Shown here: positions 1 to 8,233 of the stretch, in pieces | How the letters are laid out: the number at the start of each line of letters is the position of its first letter | How positions within the stretch are numbered: position 1 is the first letter of the stretch | NCBI RefSeq assembly: GCF_001425005.1 | Contig: NZ_LMDB01000012.1 | Coordinates: 901,407-965,406, forward strand | Origin: Duganella sp. Root336D2 | GTDB lineage: Bacteria; Pseudomonadota; Gammaproteobacteria; Burkholderiales; Burkholderiaceae_D | Direction: 5' to 3' | DNA: 64,000 nt | Notes under the pieces: generated by a model | The model's input: the letters and a program-made list of their open reading frames with translations, nothing else | Told to the model about the DNA's origin: nothing | Databases searched by the model: none | Program-made: the position numbers and the translations under genes

Positions 1-1
1 C

Positions 2-2716
2 CTGGCCCTGATCGCTGCCGGCAACGCAGCCGCGCAAGAAGCGCCAATGCAGCGCGTTGAAATTACCGGTTCCGCGATCAAGCGTATCGCCGTTGAGGGC
101 GCACTGCCAGTGCAGCGCCTGTCCGCCGAAACGATCAAGAAAACCGGCGCCAACACCGTTGCCGAACTGATCCAGGCCCTGCCAGCAATGCAAGGCTTCA
201 CCGTTGAAGCAACCGCTGCCGGCTCCAACTCCGGTGGCCGCGTCTCCGCTTCCATCCACGACATCGGTGAAAGCTACACCCTGGTGCTGCTGAACGGCCG
301 CCGCATCGCCCCGCAGAATGACGGCTCGACCGTCAACCTGAACGCCATCCCGATGAGCGCGATCGAGCGCGTTGAGATCCTGACCGACGGCGCATCCGCA
401 CTGTACGGTTCCGACGCGATCGCCGGCGTGATCAACTTCATCATGAAGAAGAACTTCAATGGCGTGAACCTGGAAGCCAACTTCTCCCAGCCGTTCCAGA
501 GCAGCTCCGGCCGCCAGACTGATGCCGCCATCACTTTTGGCAGCAGCGACCTGCTGGATGGCCGCCTGGCCCTGATGGGTACCTACCGCCACGACGAGCG
601 CACCCAGCTGCGTGCAACCGAGCGTGATTTCGCCAAGACCTCCTTCATTCCGTTCGGCTTCAACGGCAAGAATTACGTCATGGACCGTACCAGCACTTCT
701 GCTGTGCCGGGCAACGTCACCGTTGACTTCAACGACAAGACCAACACCACCTTCAACCCATACCTGCTGAAGAACGGCAAGTGCGCACCAATGAACGTGG
801 TGGTGCCGACCAACCAGCAGACTTGCGGCTTCGACTCCGGCTCGACCGTTGAAATCGTCCCGCAAAGCAAGCGCGACACCTTCTTCGGTAACGCCACCTT
901 CAAGCTGACCGACAACGTCAACCTGTTCGCGGAAACCGTCATTGGCCGCTTCGACCTGACCGCACGTATCGCGCCGAACGCGATGCCGGTTGCAGTGCCG
1001 GTCAATTCGGCGTTCTACACCAACTACGTCCAGCCTTACCTGACCCCGGCCCAGCAAGCCAACCTGGCTGTGACCAAGCCAGGCGTCTCGCCGGTGAACG
1101 CGAACTACCGCAGCTTCGACTGGGGTACCCGCGACAGCCAGACCGTGACCGACACCCAGCACTTCGTGACCGGCCTGGAAGGCGACATTGGCGCATGGAA
1201 CTTCAACAGCGGCCTGACCTGGTCGCGCAACAAGTACGAAGAGCGCTACGTTGGCGGCTACCAGCTGAACAAAGAGTTCCGCAGCATGATTGCCAACGGT
1301 TCCTTCGATCCGTTCGCAGCACTGGGCCCGGTAAGCGACGCTACCCGCGCGCTGATCGATGGTTCGACCTTCCGTGGCGCTATCCGCAACGCATCGACCA
1401 CCATGACCGGCATCGATGCCCGTGCATCGCGCGAGCTGTTCGACCTGGGCCTGGGCGGCGGCTCCAGCTCGATCGCACTGGGTGGTGACGTCCGTCGCTA
1501 CCACTACGAGCAGACCCCGACCGATGCAGCCAAGAACGGCCTGATCTACAACCTGAGCAGCCCAGCGACTTACGACATGACTCGTAAGACCTACGGCCTG
1601 TTCACCGAGTTGCTGGTGCCAGTGGTGAAGTCCTTTGAAGTGACCGGCGCTGTGCGTTACGACGCATACACCGCGATCGACAATGGCGTAACCGGCACCG
1701 AAATGGGCAAGAAGGAATCGGCGGTTACCTACAAGGTGAGCACCCGTTGGCAGCCGAACTCCATCACCGTGGTCCGTGCTTCCTACGGTACCGGTTTCAA
1801 GGCGCCTGACATGCTGAACATCGGCCAGCCGCTGGTGCCGGCAGGCGTGACCGCTTCCAAGTATGCATGCCCGAACGTACAAGGCAACAGCGGCCTGTGC
1901 AAACCAGGCGCGCTGGAGCAATATCCGGTCATGTCGGGTGGCAACGTGAACCTGAAGCCTGAGAAGTCGAAGCAGTTCACCATCGGTTTCCGCGTCGAGC
2001 CAGCTAACTGGTTCTCCGCTGGCGCCGACCTGTGGGACGTGAAGATTCGCGATGCCGTTTCGTCGGTTTCCGAGCAGCTGGCGTTTGACCACAACGGCAA
2101 CGACTACCCGCAGCTGTTCACCACCTTTACCGAACCTGCAAGCGGCAAGACCTTCTACGCCTTCCAGCGCCTGTCGATCAACATCGGCCAGACCCACAAC
2201 CAGGGTATCGACTGGGACATGACCGGTCGCCACAACTTCAGCTTCGGCCGCTTCTCGTCGACCCTGGCTGGCACCTACCTGATCAAGTCTGACTACACCA
2301 AGCCAGGCACCAGCGACCAGTGGACCAACAGCATGAACTTCTTCGGCATCAACAATGCCGTGTCGTTCCGCCACGTTGTACGTTGGACCAACACCCTGGA
2401 AACCGGCGCGTTCAGCAATTCGATCACCGCCAACTACCGCAACGGCTACACCGATGCCAAGGCCACCGTGTGGAACCTGGGCACCAACGCCACCGAAGAT
2501 GTGCGCATCCACGTGCCGTCGCACCTGACCTTCGACTGGCAAGGCAAGTGGGCTGTCAACAAGCAGCTGAGCCTGCGCGCCGGTATCAAGAACCTGGCCG
2601 ACCGCAACCCACCGCTGTCGCTGCGTAACTCGTCGGGCCACCAGGTTGGCTTCGACCCACGCTACGCAGACCCAATGGGCCGCACCTTCTACCTGAACGG
2701 CAATTACTCCTTCTAA
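2..2716 (+). CDS. TonB-dependent outer-membrane receptor (5' end outside window)
   Basis: Outer-membrane beta-barrel transporter that would take up a ligand using TonB energy. The open frame enters from the left edge: the first codons read like the end of a signal peptide (LALIAAGNAAAQEAP), followed by a short RVEITGS stretch of TonB-box type. A plug domain follows (about residues 30-150 of the visible part, with LLNGRRIAP and RVEILTDGASALYGSDAIAGV), then a long barrel ending in a terminal aromatic (GRTFYLNGNYSF). About 904 residues are visible, so only the start of the leader is missing. It stands alone with its own terminator. The substrate cannot be read from the sequence; receptors of this long, plug-plus-large-loop type are often for carbohydrates or peptides rather than siderophores. 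Confidence 0.9.
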   Translation: MALIAAGNAAAQEAPMQRVEITGSAIKRIAVEGALPVQRLSAETIKKTGANTVAELIQALPAMQGFTVEATAAGSNSGGRVSASIHDIGESYTLVLLNGRRIAPQNDGSTVNLNAIPMSAIERVEILTDGASALYGSDAIAGVINFIMKKNFNGVNLEANFSQPFQSSSGRQTDAAITFGSSDLLDGRLALMGTYRHDERTQLRATERDFAKTSFIPFGFNGKNYVMDRTSTSAVPGNVTVDFNDKTNTTFNPYLLKNGKCAPMNVVVPTNQQTCGFDSGSTVEIVPQSKRDTFFGNATFKLTDNVNLFAETVIGRFDLTARIAPNAMPVAVPVNSAFYTNYVQPYLTPAQQANLAVTKPGVSPVNANYRSFDWGTRDSQTVTDTQHFVTGLEGDIGAWNFNSGLTWSRNKYEERYVGGYQLNKEFRSMIANGSFDPFAALGPVSDATRALIDGSTFRGAIRNASTTMTGIDARASRELFDLGLGGGSSSIALGGDVRRYHYEQTPTDAAKNGLIYNLSSPATYDMTRKTYGLFTELLVPVVKSFEVTGAVRYDAYTAIDNGVTGTEMGKKESAVTYKVSTRWQPNSITVVRASYGTGFKAPDMLNIGQPLVPAGVTASKYACPNVQGNSGLCKPGALEQYPVMSGGNVNLKPEKSKQFTIGFRVEPANWFSAGADLWDVKIRDAVSSVSEQLAFDHNGNDYPQLFTTFTEPASGKTFYAFQRLSINIGQTHNQGIDWDMTGRHNFSFGRFSSTLAGTYLIKSDYTKPGTSDQWTNSMNFFGINNAVSFRHVVRWTNTLETGAFSNSITANYRNGYTDAKATVWNLGTNATEDVRIHVPSHLTFDWQGKWAVNKQLSLRAGIKNLADRNPPLSLRNSSGHQVGFDPRYADPMGRTFYLNGNYSF

Positions 2717-2736
2717 TCGCCCCAGGGTCGAAATGA

Positions 2737-2773
2737 AACGCCCCGAGCGCGCTAGCGCCGGGGCGTTTTTTTA
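2737..2773 (+). terminator. Rho-independent terminator of the TonB receptor gene
   Basis: AACGCCCCG and CGGGGCGTT form a 9-bp stem around a short loop and run into a T tract. It lies 20 nt after the receptor stop codon. Confidence 0.9.
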
Positions 2774-2779
2774 TCGGGG

Positions 2780-3784
2780 TCAGATACCGTCTTCAATAGC
2801 AAGCCCTTTTCCCAGGTACTCCGGGTCGAAGGGCTTGCCCGACTTAACTACCCCGTAAATCATATGCACTAGCTTGCGCATGATTGCGCCGGCTACGGCC
2901 ATTTTGGAGAGGCCGTTGGCCTCTAAACGTTGGCCAAACTGCTTCAAGATGGGGTTGTAACGTTTGGCAACGAGGCTTGGCAGGAATAAAGCGGCTCGCA
3001 GGTGTTTGTTCCCCATACGACTCATCATTGTTCGGCCACGCACTGAGGTCCCAGATTGACGCTGCCGGGGCGTGACGCCGATGTATGCAGCGAGCGCTTT
3101 CGCATTTGCGAAGCGCCGTACGTCGCCTACGTGTGCCAATACTTTTGCTGCCGTTGTGCGGCCTAGCCCGGGGATGCTTTCAATGAGTTGCGCATCCTGT
3201 TTAAGCCCGGGGTTTCGGTCGATGTGATCATCGATGTCCTGCACTATTTGCGCAATTTGCGCATCGAGCCATTTGATATGCGCCAGGACATGAGCCACAA
3301 CATCATGCTGTTTAGCTGTTTCGTGCACCTCTAACCGATTCAACTCCTGCTGGCGCATGTCTTGAAGCGCCCCCAGCCTGTTGCCCCAGGCTCGCAGCTG
3401 TCGTTGCTCACGCGACGGCGCATCCCACGACGACGGTGCCATCGCTGCACAGTAGCGGGCAATTAAACCAGCATCAACTTGATCATTCTTGTTGCGGATG
3501 TTTTCACTGCTGCCGAAACTCTTGATGCAGTTCGGATTTACTAAGCTGACTTTGATCCCTTTATCAGAACAATACAGGGCGACAGGCTCGCTGTAGACCC
3601 CCGTCGATTCCAGGCAGACGTGGGCTTCCGTTAGAGAAACCTTCTGCTTGATCAGCCAGGATTCCAGCTCGTTGAATCCTTCCTGGGAATTTGAAACCAC
3701 CTTGGCTTTAACCTTGCCATCTACCAGCAAAGCCACGTCCAACTTACGCTTACTGACATCAATTCCTACGACTGGCGTATTCAT
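2780..3784 (-). CDS. IS110-family transposase (DEDD recombinase)
   Basis: Recombinase of the IS110 family, which moves its element through a RuvC-like DEDD domain and a C-terminal serine domain. The N-terminus shows the family hallmark VVGIDVSKRKLDVALL with the first acidic residue. The C-terminal Transposase_20 region (about residues 200-290) has SIPGLGRTTAAKVLAHVGD, AAYIGVTPRQRQSG and RMGNKHLRAALF. At 334 residues it is full length. ATG at 3784 is preferred over an in-frame GTG at 3793 because AGGTGG sits five bases before it. Base composition is visibly less GC-rich than neighbouring genes, as expected for a mobile gene. No frameshift is seen, so it may be active. Confidence 0.93.
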   Translation of the reverse strand: MNTPVVGIDVSKRKLDVALLVDGKVKAKVVSNSQEGFNELESWLIKQKVSLTEAHVCLESTGVYSEPVALYCSDKGIKVSLVNPNCIKSFGSSENIRNKNDQVDAGLIARYCAAMAPSSWDAPSREQRQLRAWGNRLGALQDMRQQELNRLEVHETAKQHDVVAHVLAHIKWLDAQIAQIVQDIDDHIDRNPGLKQDAQLIESIPGLGRTTAAKVLAHVGDVRRFANAKALAAYIGVTPRQRQSGTSVRGRTMMSRMGNKHLRAALFLPSLVAKRYNPILKQFGQRLEANGLSKMAVAGAIMRKLVHMIYGVVKSGKPFDPEYLGKGLAIEDGI

Positions 3785-3799
3785 CTCGTCCACCTTTCT

Positions 3800-3990
3800 C
3801 GTATGCAGGCTTACCCAAGGGGCGACCTAAGATACCGTCCGGCGTCCAGATGAACAAGTGGGCAAGGCCACCTATCTGACCCACAAGCTCAATGGCTTCC
3901 ACTCTGTTCGGTGAGACCTTGCCCCGCCACCTCTAGAATCTTAATATCCTTCTCCAAAGGTGCAGTTTCAATATACGAGGTCTGTCAAGC
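3800..3990 (-). ncRNA. Candidate bridge RNA region of the IS110 element
   Basis: IS110 elements carry a structured guide (bridge) RNA in the non-coding end upstream of the recombinase. This 5' flank contains long-range pairing: GGGCAAGG (3860-3867) with CCTTGCCC (3917-3924), continued after a small internal loop by CACC (3869-3872) with GGTG (3910-3913). The enclosed ~36 nt could hold a guide loop. The boundaries are guesses; the position and pairing are what is seen. Confidence 0.4.
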
Positions 3991-3994
3991 GGAT

Positions 3995-4013
3995 GTTTTC
4001 GCGCAGCGAAAAC
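3995..4013. repeat. Perfect hairpin downstream of the DUF2325 gene
   Basis: GTTTTCGC-GCA-GCGAAAAC forms an 8-bp stem with a 3-nt loop, ten bases past the DUF2325 stop. No T tract follows on the minus strand. It may be a weak terminator or mark the end of the IS element. Confidence 0.5.
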
Positions 4014-4022
4014 GATCGATTG

Positions 4023-5261
4023 TCAGACCTGACCCAGAATTTCGCGCTGGAGGGTGGTGACGCTGGGGTTGTCGACGAAGATGCAGCGCTTCTGGTGGCG
4101 CTTGCAGAAGTCTTTGACGCGCCAGTAGGCGCTGTGACTGATGCAGGCGGTCTGGCAGATCACCAGGTCGGCTGCCGCCATGCTGGTTTCCAGGCGGGCG
4201 ACATTGTCTTCCAGGCCGCCGTCGTGGTGCAGGAATTCGGCGCCGGCATCTTCGATCACGCTGCGGTAGCCGGCGACGTTGCCGGCGCGGCCGCCGACGC
4301 ATAGCACGCGCTCGGCCAGCAGGCCGTGCAGGGTTACACGTTGCGTCGTGGTGCCCGCCCTGGCAGCCGGCCCGCCCGTTGCGGCGGTGGCGGCTGCCGC
4401 AATGGCGGGCGATGGTTGCGCAGTAGCTGCGGCCAGCGCAGCGCGTGCTTCATTTAATTGGCGTTCCAGCGCGGCGGCTTCGGCGCGGGCGGCGGCGGCT
4501 TCGCTGCGTACTTCGTGTACCCGCTGTTCGGTGTCGGCCAGCTGGCGCGCCAGGCGTTCGCGCGTGGCGAGGCCGGGAATGGTGGCGTGCAGTTCTTCCA
4601 GTTGCTGGCGCAGCGAGGCCAGCACGCTGTCGCGTCCCACCAGTTGCGCACGCAGCTGCATCAGGGCGGCGCCGTGGGCTTCCTGTTCGGCGTGGCGTTC
4701 GGCTTGCCAGGCGGCGCTGCGTTGCTGCAGGCGCGCCAGTTCACGCTCCAGCGCGGCGTTGGTTTGCTCGAGCGCTTGCAGGCGGCTGATGTCGGCGCGC
4801 GTGGCGGCGCCGGCCTGGTGCTGGATCATGTGCAGGTCGCGGCACATGCGCTCCTGTAGTTCAAGCGTGCAGTGCGGGTGGCTCAGGCCGGCCCAGAACG
4901 GGCCTGGTACGTCGCCGCTGGCGACGGCGGCTTCCCATAGCGCTTCCAGCGCCTTGGCGTCGCGGGCGGGGCGGTAGCGCTGGATCACTACCGCGTAGCG
5001 GCGTTCCAGTTCTTTCTGCACGGCTTCCGACAGACGGTTGCGGCTGCCGCATTCGCTGACGGCGCCGACGTGCACTTCGTAGTCGTCGGCCAGCACTTTG
5101 CCGCCCACGGCCTTGGCGACGATCTTGCGCAGCACGCCGAGCGGCAGGCCGACGCCAACCAGCGGGCAATGGCAGGTGTGGGGCAGGTTCCAGATGCGGC
5201 GGCGGCGCGCCGGTTCGGCGGCTGCCGGCTTGGCGGCCAGGGTATCGTGCTTGTCGCACAT
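4023..5261 (-). CDS. DUF2325 domain protein with coiled coil
   Basis: Function unknown. From the N-terminus there is a Cys/His motif HTCHC (residues 28-32) in a conserved block (WNLPHTCHCPLVGVGLPLGV), a helical region, a long Ala/Glu/Arg-rich coiled coil (about 165-290), and a C-terminal DUF2325 domain (RVLCVGGRAGNVAGYRSVIE ... ICQTACISHSAYWRVKDFC ... IFVDNPSVTTL). DUF2325 proteins resemble nucleotide-binding folds. The start was set at MCDKHDT, giving 412 residues; the longer frame upstream runs through the preceding gene. It is the last gene of a Fur-boxed hemP operon, 8 nt behind the preceding small gene, so an iron- or heme-related role is inferred from context only. In such operons the Cys/His motif could bind metal. 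Confidence 0.8.
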   Translation of the reverse strand: MCDKHDTLAAKPAAAEPARRRRIWNLPHTCHCPLVGVGLPLGVLRKIVAKAVGGKVLADDYEVHVGAVSECGSRNRLSEAVQKELERRYAVVIQRYRPARDAKALEALWEAAVASGDVPGPFWAGLSHPHCTLELQERMCRDLHMIQHQAGAATRADISRLQALEQTNAALERELARLQQRSAAWQAERHAEQEAHGAALMQLRAQLVGRDSVLASLRQQLEELHATIPGLATRERLARQLADTEQRVHEVRSEAAAARAEAAALERQLNEARAALAAATAQPSPAIAAAATAATGGPAARAGTTTQRVTLHGLLAERVLCVGGRAGNVAGYRSVIEDAGAEFLHHDGGLEDNVARLETSMAAADLVICQTACISHSAYWRVKDFCKRHQKRCIFVDNPSVTTLQREILGQV

Positions 5262-5269
5262 GGCCGGCC

Positions 5270-5605
5270 TCAGGCGGGTAGCGCGGCAGGGCGGGGGCGG
5301 CCGATCAGGCGCGCCAGGAAACTGGCGCGTTCCTGCGGAGGACGGGCTTGTTCGACCACGACAGCCCACTGTTCGCACAGCTGTTGGCAGGTGGCGCGCA
5401 GCACCGGCGACAGCTCAGGCAGCGCCGACAGCGCTTTCAGGTGGCGCTCGATGACCGATGCCAGCTTGACGCAGCCGCCATTGTCGGCAGCATTGGCGGT
5501 GTAATGCGACATCAGGTGCAGCACGGCGGACAGCATCAGTTCCGGCTGGTGGGCAGCGGCGCTGTGCGTGAAGATCGGGTCGTTGCGGTCGATAGCCATA
5601 TTCAC
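5270..5605 (-). CDS. Conserved hypothetical protein of the hemP operon
   Basis: A 111-residue cytoplasmic protein of no recognised family. It is predicted helical, with a central stretch LMSHYTANAADNGGCVKLASVIERHLKALS and a helical C-terminus containing two Cys. No signal peptide or membrane segment is visible. It lies between hemP (65 nt upstream) and the DUF2325 gene (8 nt downstream) and is probably co-transcribed with both. The second Met (MAIDRND, two codons in) is an equally possible start. Confidence 0.75.
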   Translation of the reverse strand: MNMAIDRNDPIFTHSAAAHQPELMLSAVLHLMSHYTANAADNGGCVKLASVIERHLKALSALPELSPVLRATCQQLCEQWAVVVEQARPPQERASFLARLIGRPRPAALPA

Positions 5606-5670
5606 TCCAAAAGTTCAGGGGTGGCTGGCTGCCGGTGTGACGGCTGGCTGGCGATTGGGGAGGGTAAGCC

Positions 5671-5868
5671 TCAGGCAGTCAGGATCAGCTTGTTCAACTG
5701 CGTGATGCGAAGGCGGTAAATGCGGCCGGCATGTTCAATTTCGATTTCGCGCTGGTCTTCCATCAGGCCGGCGGTGGTAAAGCGGCGCAGGGGCTGGGGC
5801 GGCTGCTGCACGGCGGGAACGGCAGCAGCCTTGGGTTTGGGGGCGTCGATCGTGGCAGAAGTTTGCAT
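5671..5868 (-). CDS. hemP: Hemin uptake protein HemP
   Basis: Small basic protein (65 residues) of the HemP family. The conserved C-terminal signature is REIEIEHAGRIYRLRITQLNKLILT; the N-terminus is Pro/Ala-rich and variable. In beta- and gammaproteobacteria HemP is tied to heme uptake and in Burkholderia to induction of the heme receptor gene. Here no heme receptor adjoins it; instead it heads a three-gene operon with a small unknown protein and DUF2325. A Fur-like box lies directly upstream, so induction under iron limitation is expected. Confidence 0.88.
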   Translation of the reverse strand: MQTSATIDAPKPKAAAVPAVQQPPQPLRRFTTAGLMEDQREIEIEHAGRIYRLRITQLNKLILTA

Positions 5869-5882
5869 TGTTGTTTTTCCTC

Positions 5883-5908
5883 AGATAAGAATGATTCGCA
5901 TTTGCATT
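5883..5908 (-). promoter_or_regulatory. Fur box upstream of hemP
   Basis: Read on the minus strand, AAATGCGAATCATTCTTAT resembles the 19-bp Fur consensus GATAATGATAATCATTATC in most positions. It lies about 15-35 nt before the hemP start codon, where a bound repressor would block initiation. Confidence 0.65.
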
Positions 5909-5996
5909 ATGCGCAGGTCCTCAATGCTTGTCAAATAAATTATTGAGAAAAAAAGAGGCCCGCCGAAGCGGGCCAAAGCTGGGTGAGTAGTACTCT

Positions 5997-6809
5997 TTAC
6001 AAAGTCGCCAGCAGCGGCACGGCAGTTTCGCCGGCGGCGGCTTTGGCGCGCGACGGCAGCTTGCTGCGCGTGCGCGAGGGCGGCAGGCGACGCAGGGATT
6101 TCAGGGCGTCGACGTCCTTGATGCCGATGGTGCGCTGGTCCACGCTGATCAGCCCGATCTCATTGAAGGCTGACAGCGTGCGGCTGACCGTTTCCAGCGT
6201 TAATCCGAGGTAGCTGCCGATCTCGTGGCGCGTCATGCGCAAGTTGAACAGCTTGCTCGAATACCCCATCTGCGAAAACTTTTCCGACAGCGTGACCAGG
6301 AAGCGCGCCACCCGCGCCTCCGCGCTCAGGGCGCCGAGCATGCCGATCATGGCCTGTTCGCGCACCAGCTCGCGGCTCATCACGCCGTACATCAGGTTCT
6401 CCAGCTCCACGTGGGTGCGGCCCAGCGTGGCTAGCCTCTTGAACGGCAGCAGGATCAGGTCGCAGTCCGACAGCGCCACCGCCTCCGAGGAGTAGGTCTT
6501 GCTATGGATGCCATCCACGCCCATCAGGTCGCCCTTCATCGGGAAGGCCAGCACCTGTTCGTTGCCGAATTCGTCAATCAGCACCGTTTTCATGAAACCG
6601 GAGTTGACCACGTACAGCATGTCGAACGGCTGGCCAATCGTATGCACGCGCTGGCCGGTCTTGAACTGCACATGCTGGAACAGCAGCTCTTCGGAATTGA
6701 GCGATACCGGCGGCAAGTGCAGCAGCTCGCACACTTCTTTCAGGTTGGACCACAAACGGCCTTGCCGCTGCCGGCCGGCCTCATGGGACACGGGTTGCGT
6801 TGAGAGCAT
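5997..6809 (-). CDS. Crp/Fnr-family transcriptional regulator (Fnr type without Fe-S cysteines)
   Basis: Transcription regulator with an N-terminal cyclic-nucleotide-like beta-roll (about 40-150), a dimerisation helix and a C-terminal winged helix-turn-helix (about 185-235). The recognition helix contains ETVSR (E206, S209, R210), the Fnr triad that reads TTGAT-N4-ATCAA. Only two Cys are present (C27, C116), so the N-terminal cluster ligands of oxygen-sensing Fnr are absent. The C-terminal tail of about 35 residues is basic and Ser/Ala-rich. A perfect matching operator occurs upstream of the nearby universal-stress gene, a plausible target. Start chosen at MLSTQPV. Confidence 0.88.
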   Translation of the reverse strand: MLSTQPVSHEAGRQRQGRLWSNLKEVCELLHLPPVSLNSEELLFQHVQFKTGQRVHTIGQPFDMLYVVNSGFMKTVLIDEFGNEQVLAFPMKGDLMGVDGIHSKTYSSEAVALSDCDLILLPFKRLATLGRTHVELENLMYGVMSRELVREQAMIGMLGALSAEARVARFLVTLSEKFSQMGYSSKLFNLRMTRHEIGSYLGLTLETVSRTLSAFNEIGLISVDQRTIGIKDVDALKSLRRLPPSRTRSKLPSRAKAAAGETAVPLLATL

Positions 6810-6945
6810 GCTGATCTCCTGGTTCCCAAACGGAATGGTTTCAGTATGCCAACGTGAATGTGGGAAAAATATCAGTCGTTGCTGAATATACCCGTAGGAG
6901 GGCAGAGGGGTAATGTAGGAATTATCCTAAAGTCAACCTTGTCAA

Positions 6946-7590
6946 TCATGCTTTGAACGGCGTCAGCAGCTTGTGCGCTACTGCGTACTGGACCATTTCC
7001 GAGAGGGATGCCATGCCCATTTTTTGCATGATGCGGGTCTTGTGGGTGCTGACGGTTTTCACGCTCAAATGCAGCCCGTTGGCGATTTCGGTGATGGATT
7101 TTCCCGACACCAGCAGCGTAAACACTTCGAATTCGCGGTCGGAAAGCTGTTTGTGCAACAGCGTTTCGGCTGGCTGCATGATATTCAGCGCCAATTGCTC
7201 GGCCACTTCAGTGGAAATATAGGGACGGCCGGAGGCGACCTTGCGGATGGCGCCGACCAGCTGGGTGCCGGCGCTTTCCTTGGTCAGGTAGCCTTGGGCG
7301 CCGGCGCGGATGGCGCGCACTGCGTACTGCTCCTCCTCATGCATGGTGAGGATCAGGATGGCCAGCTTGGGCGATTCGCTGCGGATCTGGCGGATCAGGT
7401 CGACGCCGCTGCGCCCGGGCATGGACAGGTCGAGCAGCAACAGGTCGAAGCCGCCCTGGCGAATGTGGTTGAGGACTTCGAAACCGTCGATGGCTTCGCC
7501 TACGATGTCGATGTCGGGAGCCCCGTCAAGAATGCGCTTGAGCCCTTCGCGCATGATGGTGTGGTCGTCGGCAATGACAATTCGAATCAT
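6946..7590 (-). CDS. NarL/FixJ-family response regulator
   Basis: Two-component output protein of 214 residues. The receiver domain (1-120) has the acidic pocket (ADDH), phosphoacceptor D54 in LLLLDLSMPG, T82 and K104. The LuxR-type helix-turn-helix (about 145-205) reads LSDREFEVFTLLVSGKSITEIANGLHLSVKTVSTHK. The layout is like UvrY/GacA and NarL. No sensor kinase is next to it, so its partner is elsewhere. It sits between the Fnr-like regulator and the stress-protein gene, all on the minus strand, which hints at a redox/stress regulatory cluster. Confidence 0.9.
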   Translation of the reverse strand: MIRIVIADDHTIMREGLKRILDGAPDIDIVGEAIDGFEVLNHIRQGGFDLLLLDLSMPGRSGVDLIRQIRSESPKLAILILTMHEEEQYAVRAIRAGAQGYLTKESAGTQLVGAIRKVASGRPYISTEVAEQLALNIMQPAETLLHKQLSDREFEVFTLLVSGKSITEIANGLHLSVKTVSTHKTRIMQKMGMASLSEMVQYAVAHKLLTPFKA

Positions 7591-7667
7591 AGTTCCTCAA
7601 AAAGTTAGCAATATTTGTCTTCGCGCTCCGGCCCGGCAGGCCGGAGCGCGTCGTAACGCCAGGCCGT

Positions 7668-8135
7668 TCAGGCCGGACGCGGGTCTTTGATCAGCCGGTG
7701 CACCAGCACCGGGATCTTGGTATGCGACAGCACTTTGTTGGTCACGCTGCCCAGCAGCAGGTGGCCCCAGCCGCTGCGGCCATGCGAGCCGATGAAGATC
7801 AGGTCGCAGCCGCACTGGTTGGCGACGTCGACGATCTTCACTGCAGCGCTTTCGGCAAAGGCGGTCATGCCCTCCGCCCGTACGCCCTTCCTGGCGCAGG
7901 ACTCAAGGATAGACTGAACATGTTCATTGCCGGCGCGCTGCATTGCCGCCCGGTACTCCTCCTCGCTGGGGTAGCTGGGCGGAATGATCTCCACATAAAT
8001 CGGGTACTGGTATTCCGGCGCCACGAACAATGCCAGCACTTCCGCGCCGAGCTGCTGGGCGAATTCGACCCCGGCACAGGCGGTCTTGCTGGAAACGGCC
8101 GAGCCGTCCGTCGTTATCAGGATTTTCCGGTACAT
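7668..8135 (-). CDS. Universal stress protein, UspA family, ATP-binding type
   Basis: Single Usp domain of 155 residues. The N-terminus YRKILITTDGS and the C-terminal nucleotide motif GSHGRSGWGHLLLGSVTNKV match the ATP-binding subfamily (G-x2-G-x9-GS). Usp proteins support survival under stress; in anaerobically induced cases they are under Fnr/Anr control. A perfect Fnr box lies 85 nt upstream with spacing suited to activation, so oxygen limitation is the likely inducer. It precedes the response-regulator gene by about 78 nt. Confidence 0.9.
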   Translation of the reverse strand: MYRKILITTDGSAVSSKTACAGVEFAQQLGAEVLALFVAPEYQYPIYVEIIPPSYPSEEEYRAAMQRAGNEHVQSILESCARKGVRAEGMTAFAESAAVKIVDVANQCGCDLIFIGSHGRSGWGHLLLGSVTNKVLSHTKIPVLVHRLIKDPRPA

Positions 8136-8191
8136 ATCTCAGCCTCCTTTAAGCGTTAAAAGAGCCAGTTCCTGCCTTCATTGTAGCCCCG

Positions 8192-8233
8192 TTTATCAGT
8201 ATTGTTCTGCTGTAAAGAGTTGATAATTATCAA
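8192..8233 (-). promoter_or_regulatory. Fnr/Anr-activated promoter of the usp gene
   Basis: TTGATAATTATCAA (8220-8233) is a perfect Fnr palindrome. On the minus strand a -10-like GATAAA lies at 8197-8192. A transcription start near 8185 would put the palindrome centre about 41.5 bp upstream, the classic class II activation distance. Confidence 0.75.

Larger units (their letters stand above)
2776..4022. mobile_element. IS110-family insertion sequence (approximate ends)
   Basis: The element consists of the transposase gene and about 230 bp of non-coding DNA upstream of it. Exact ends cannot be fixed because IS110 elements usually lack clear terminal repeats and target duplications. GGGTCAG occurs at 2777-2783, and its reverse complement at 4029-4035, inside the last codons of the DUF2325 gene. 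AGATACCGTC is repeated directly at the transposase stop and upstream of its start. The element lies between the receptor terminator and the end of the DUF2325 gene and seems to break no gene. Confidence 0.6.

Noticed and set aside
3795..3990. Terminal inverted repeats of the IS element
   Set aside because: No matching long inverted ends could be found, in line with the IS110 family.
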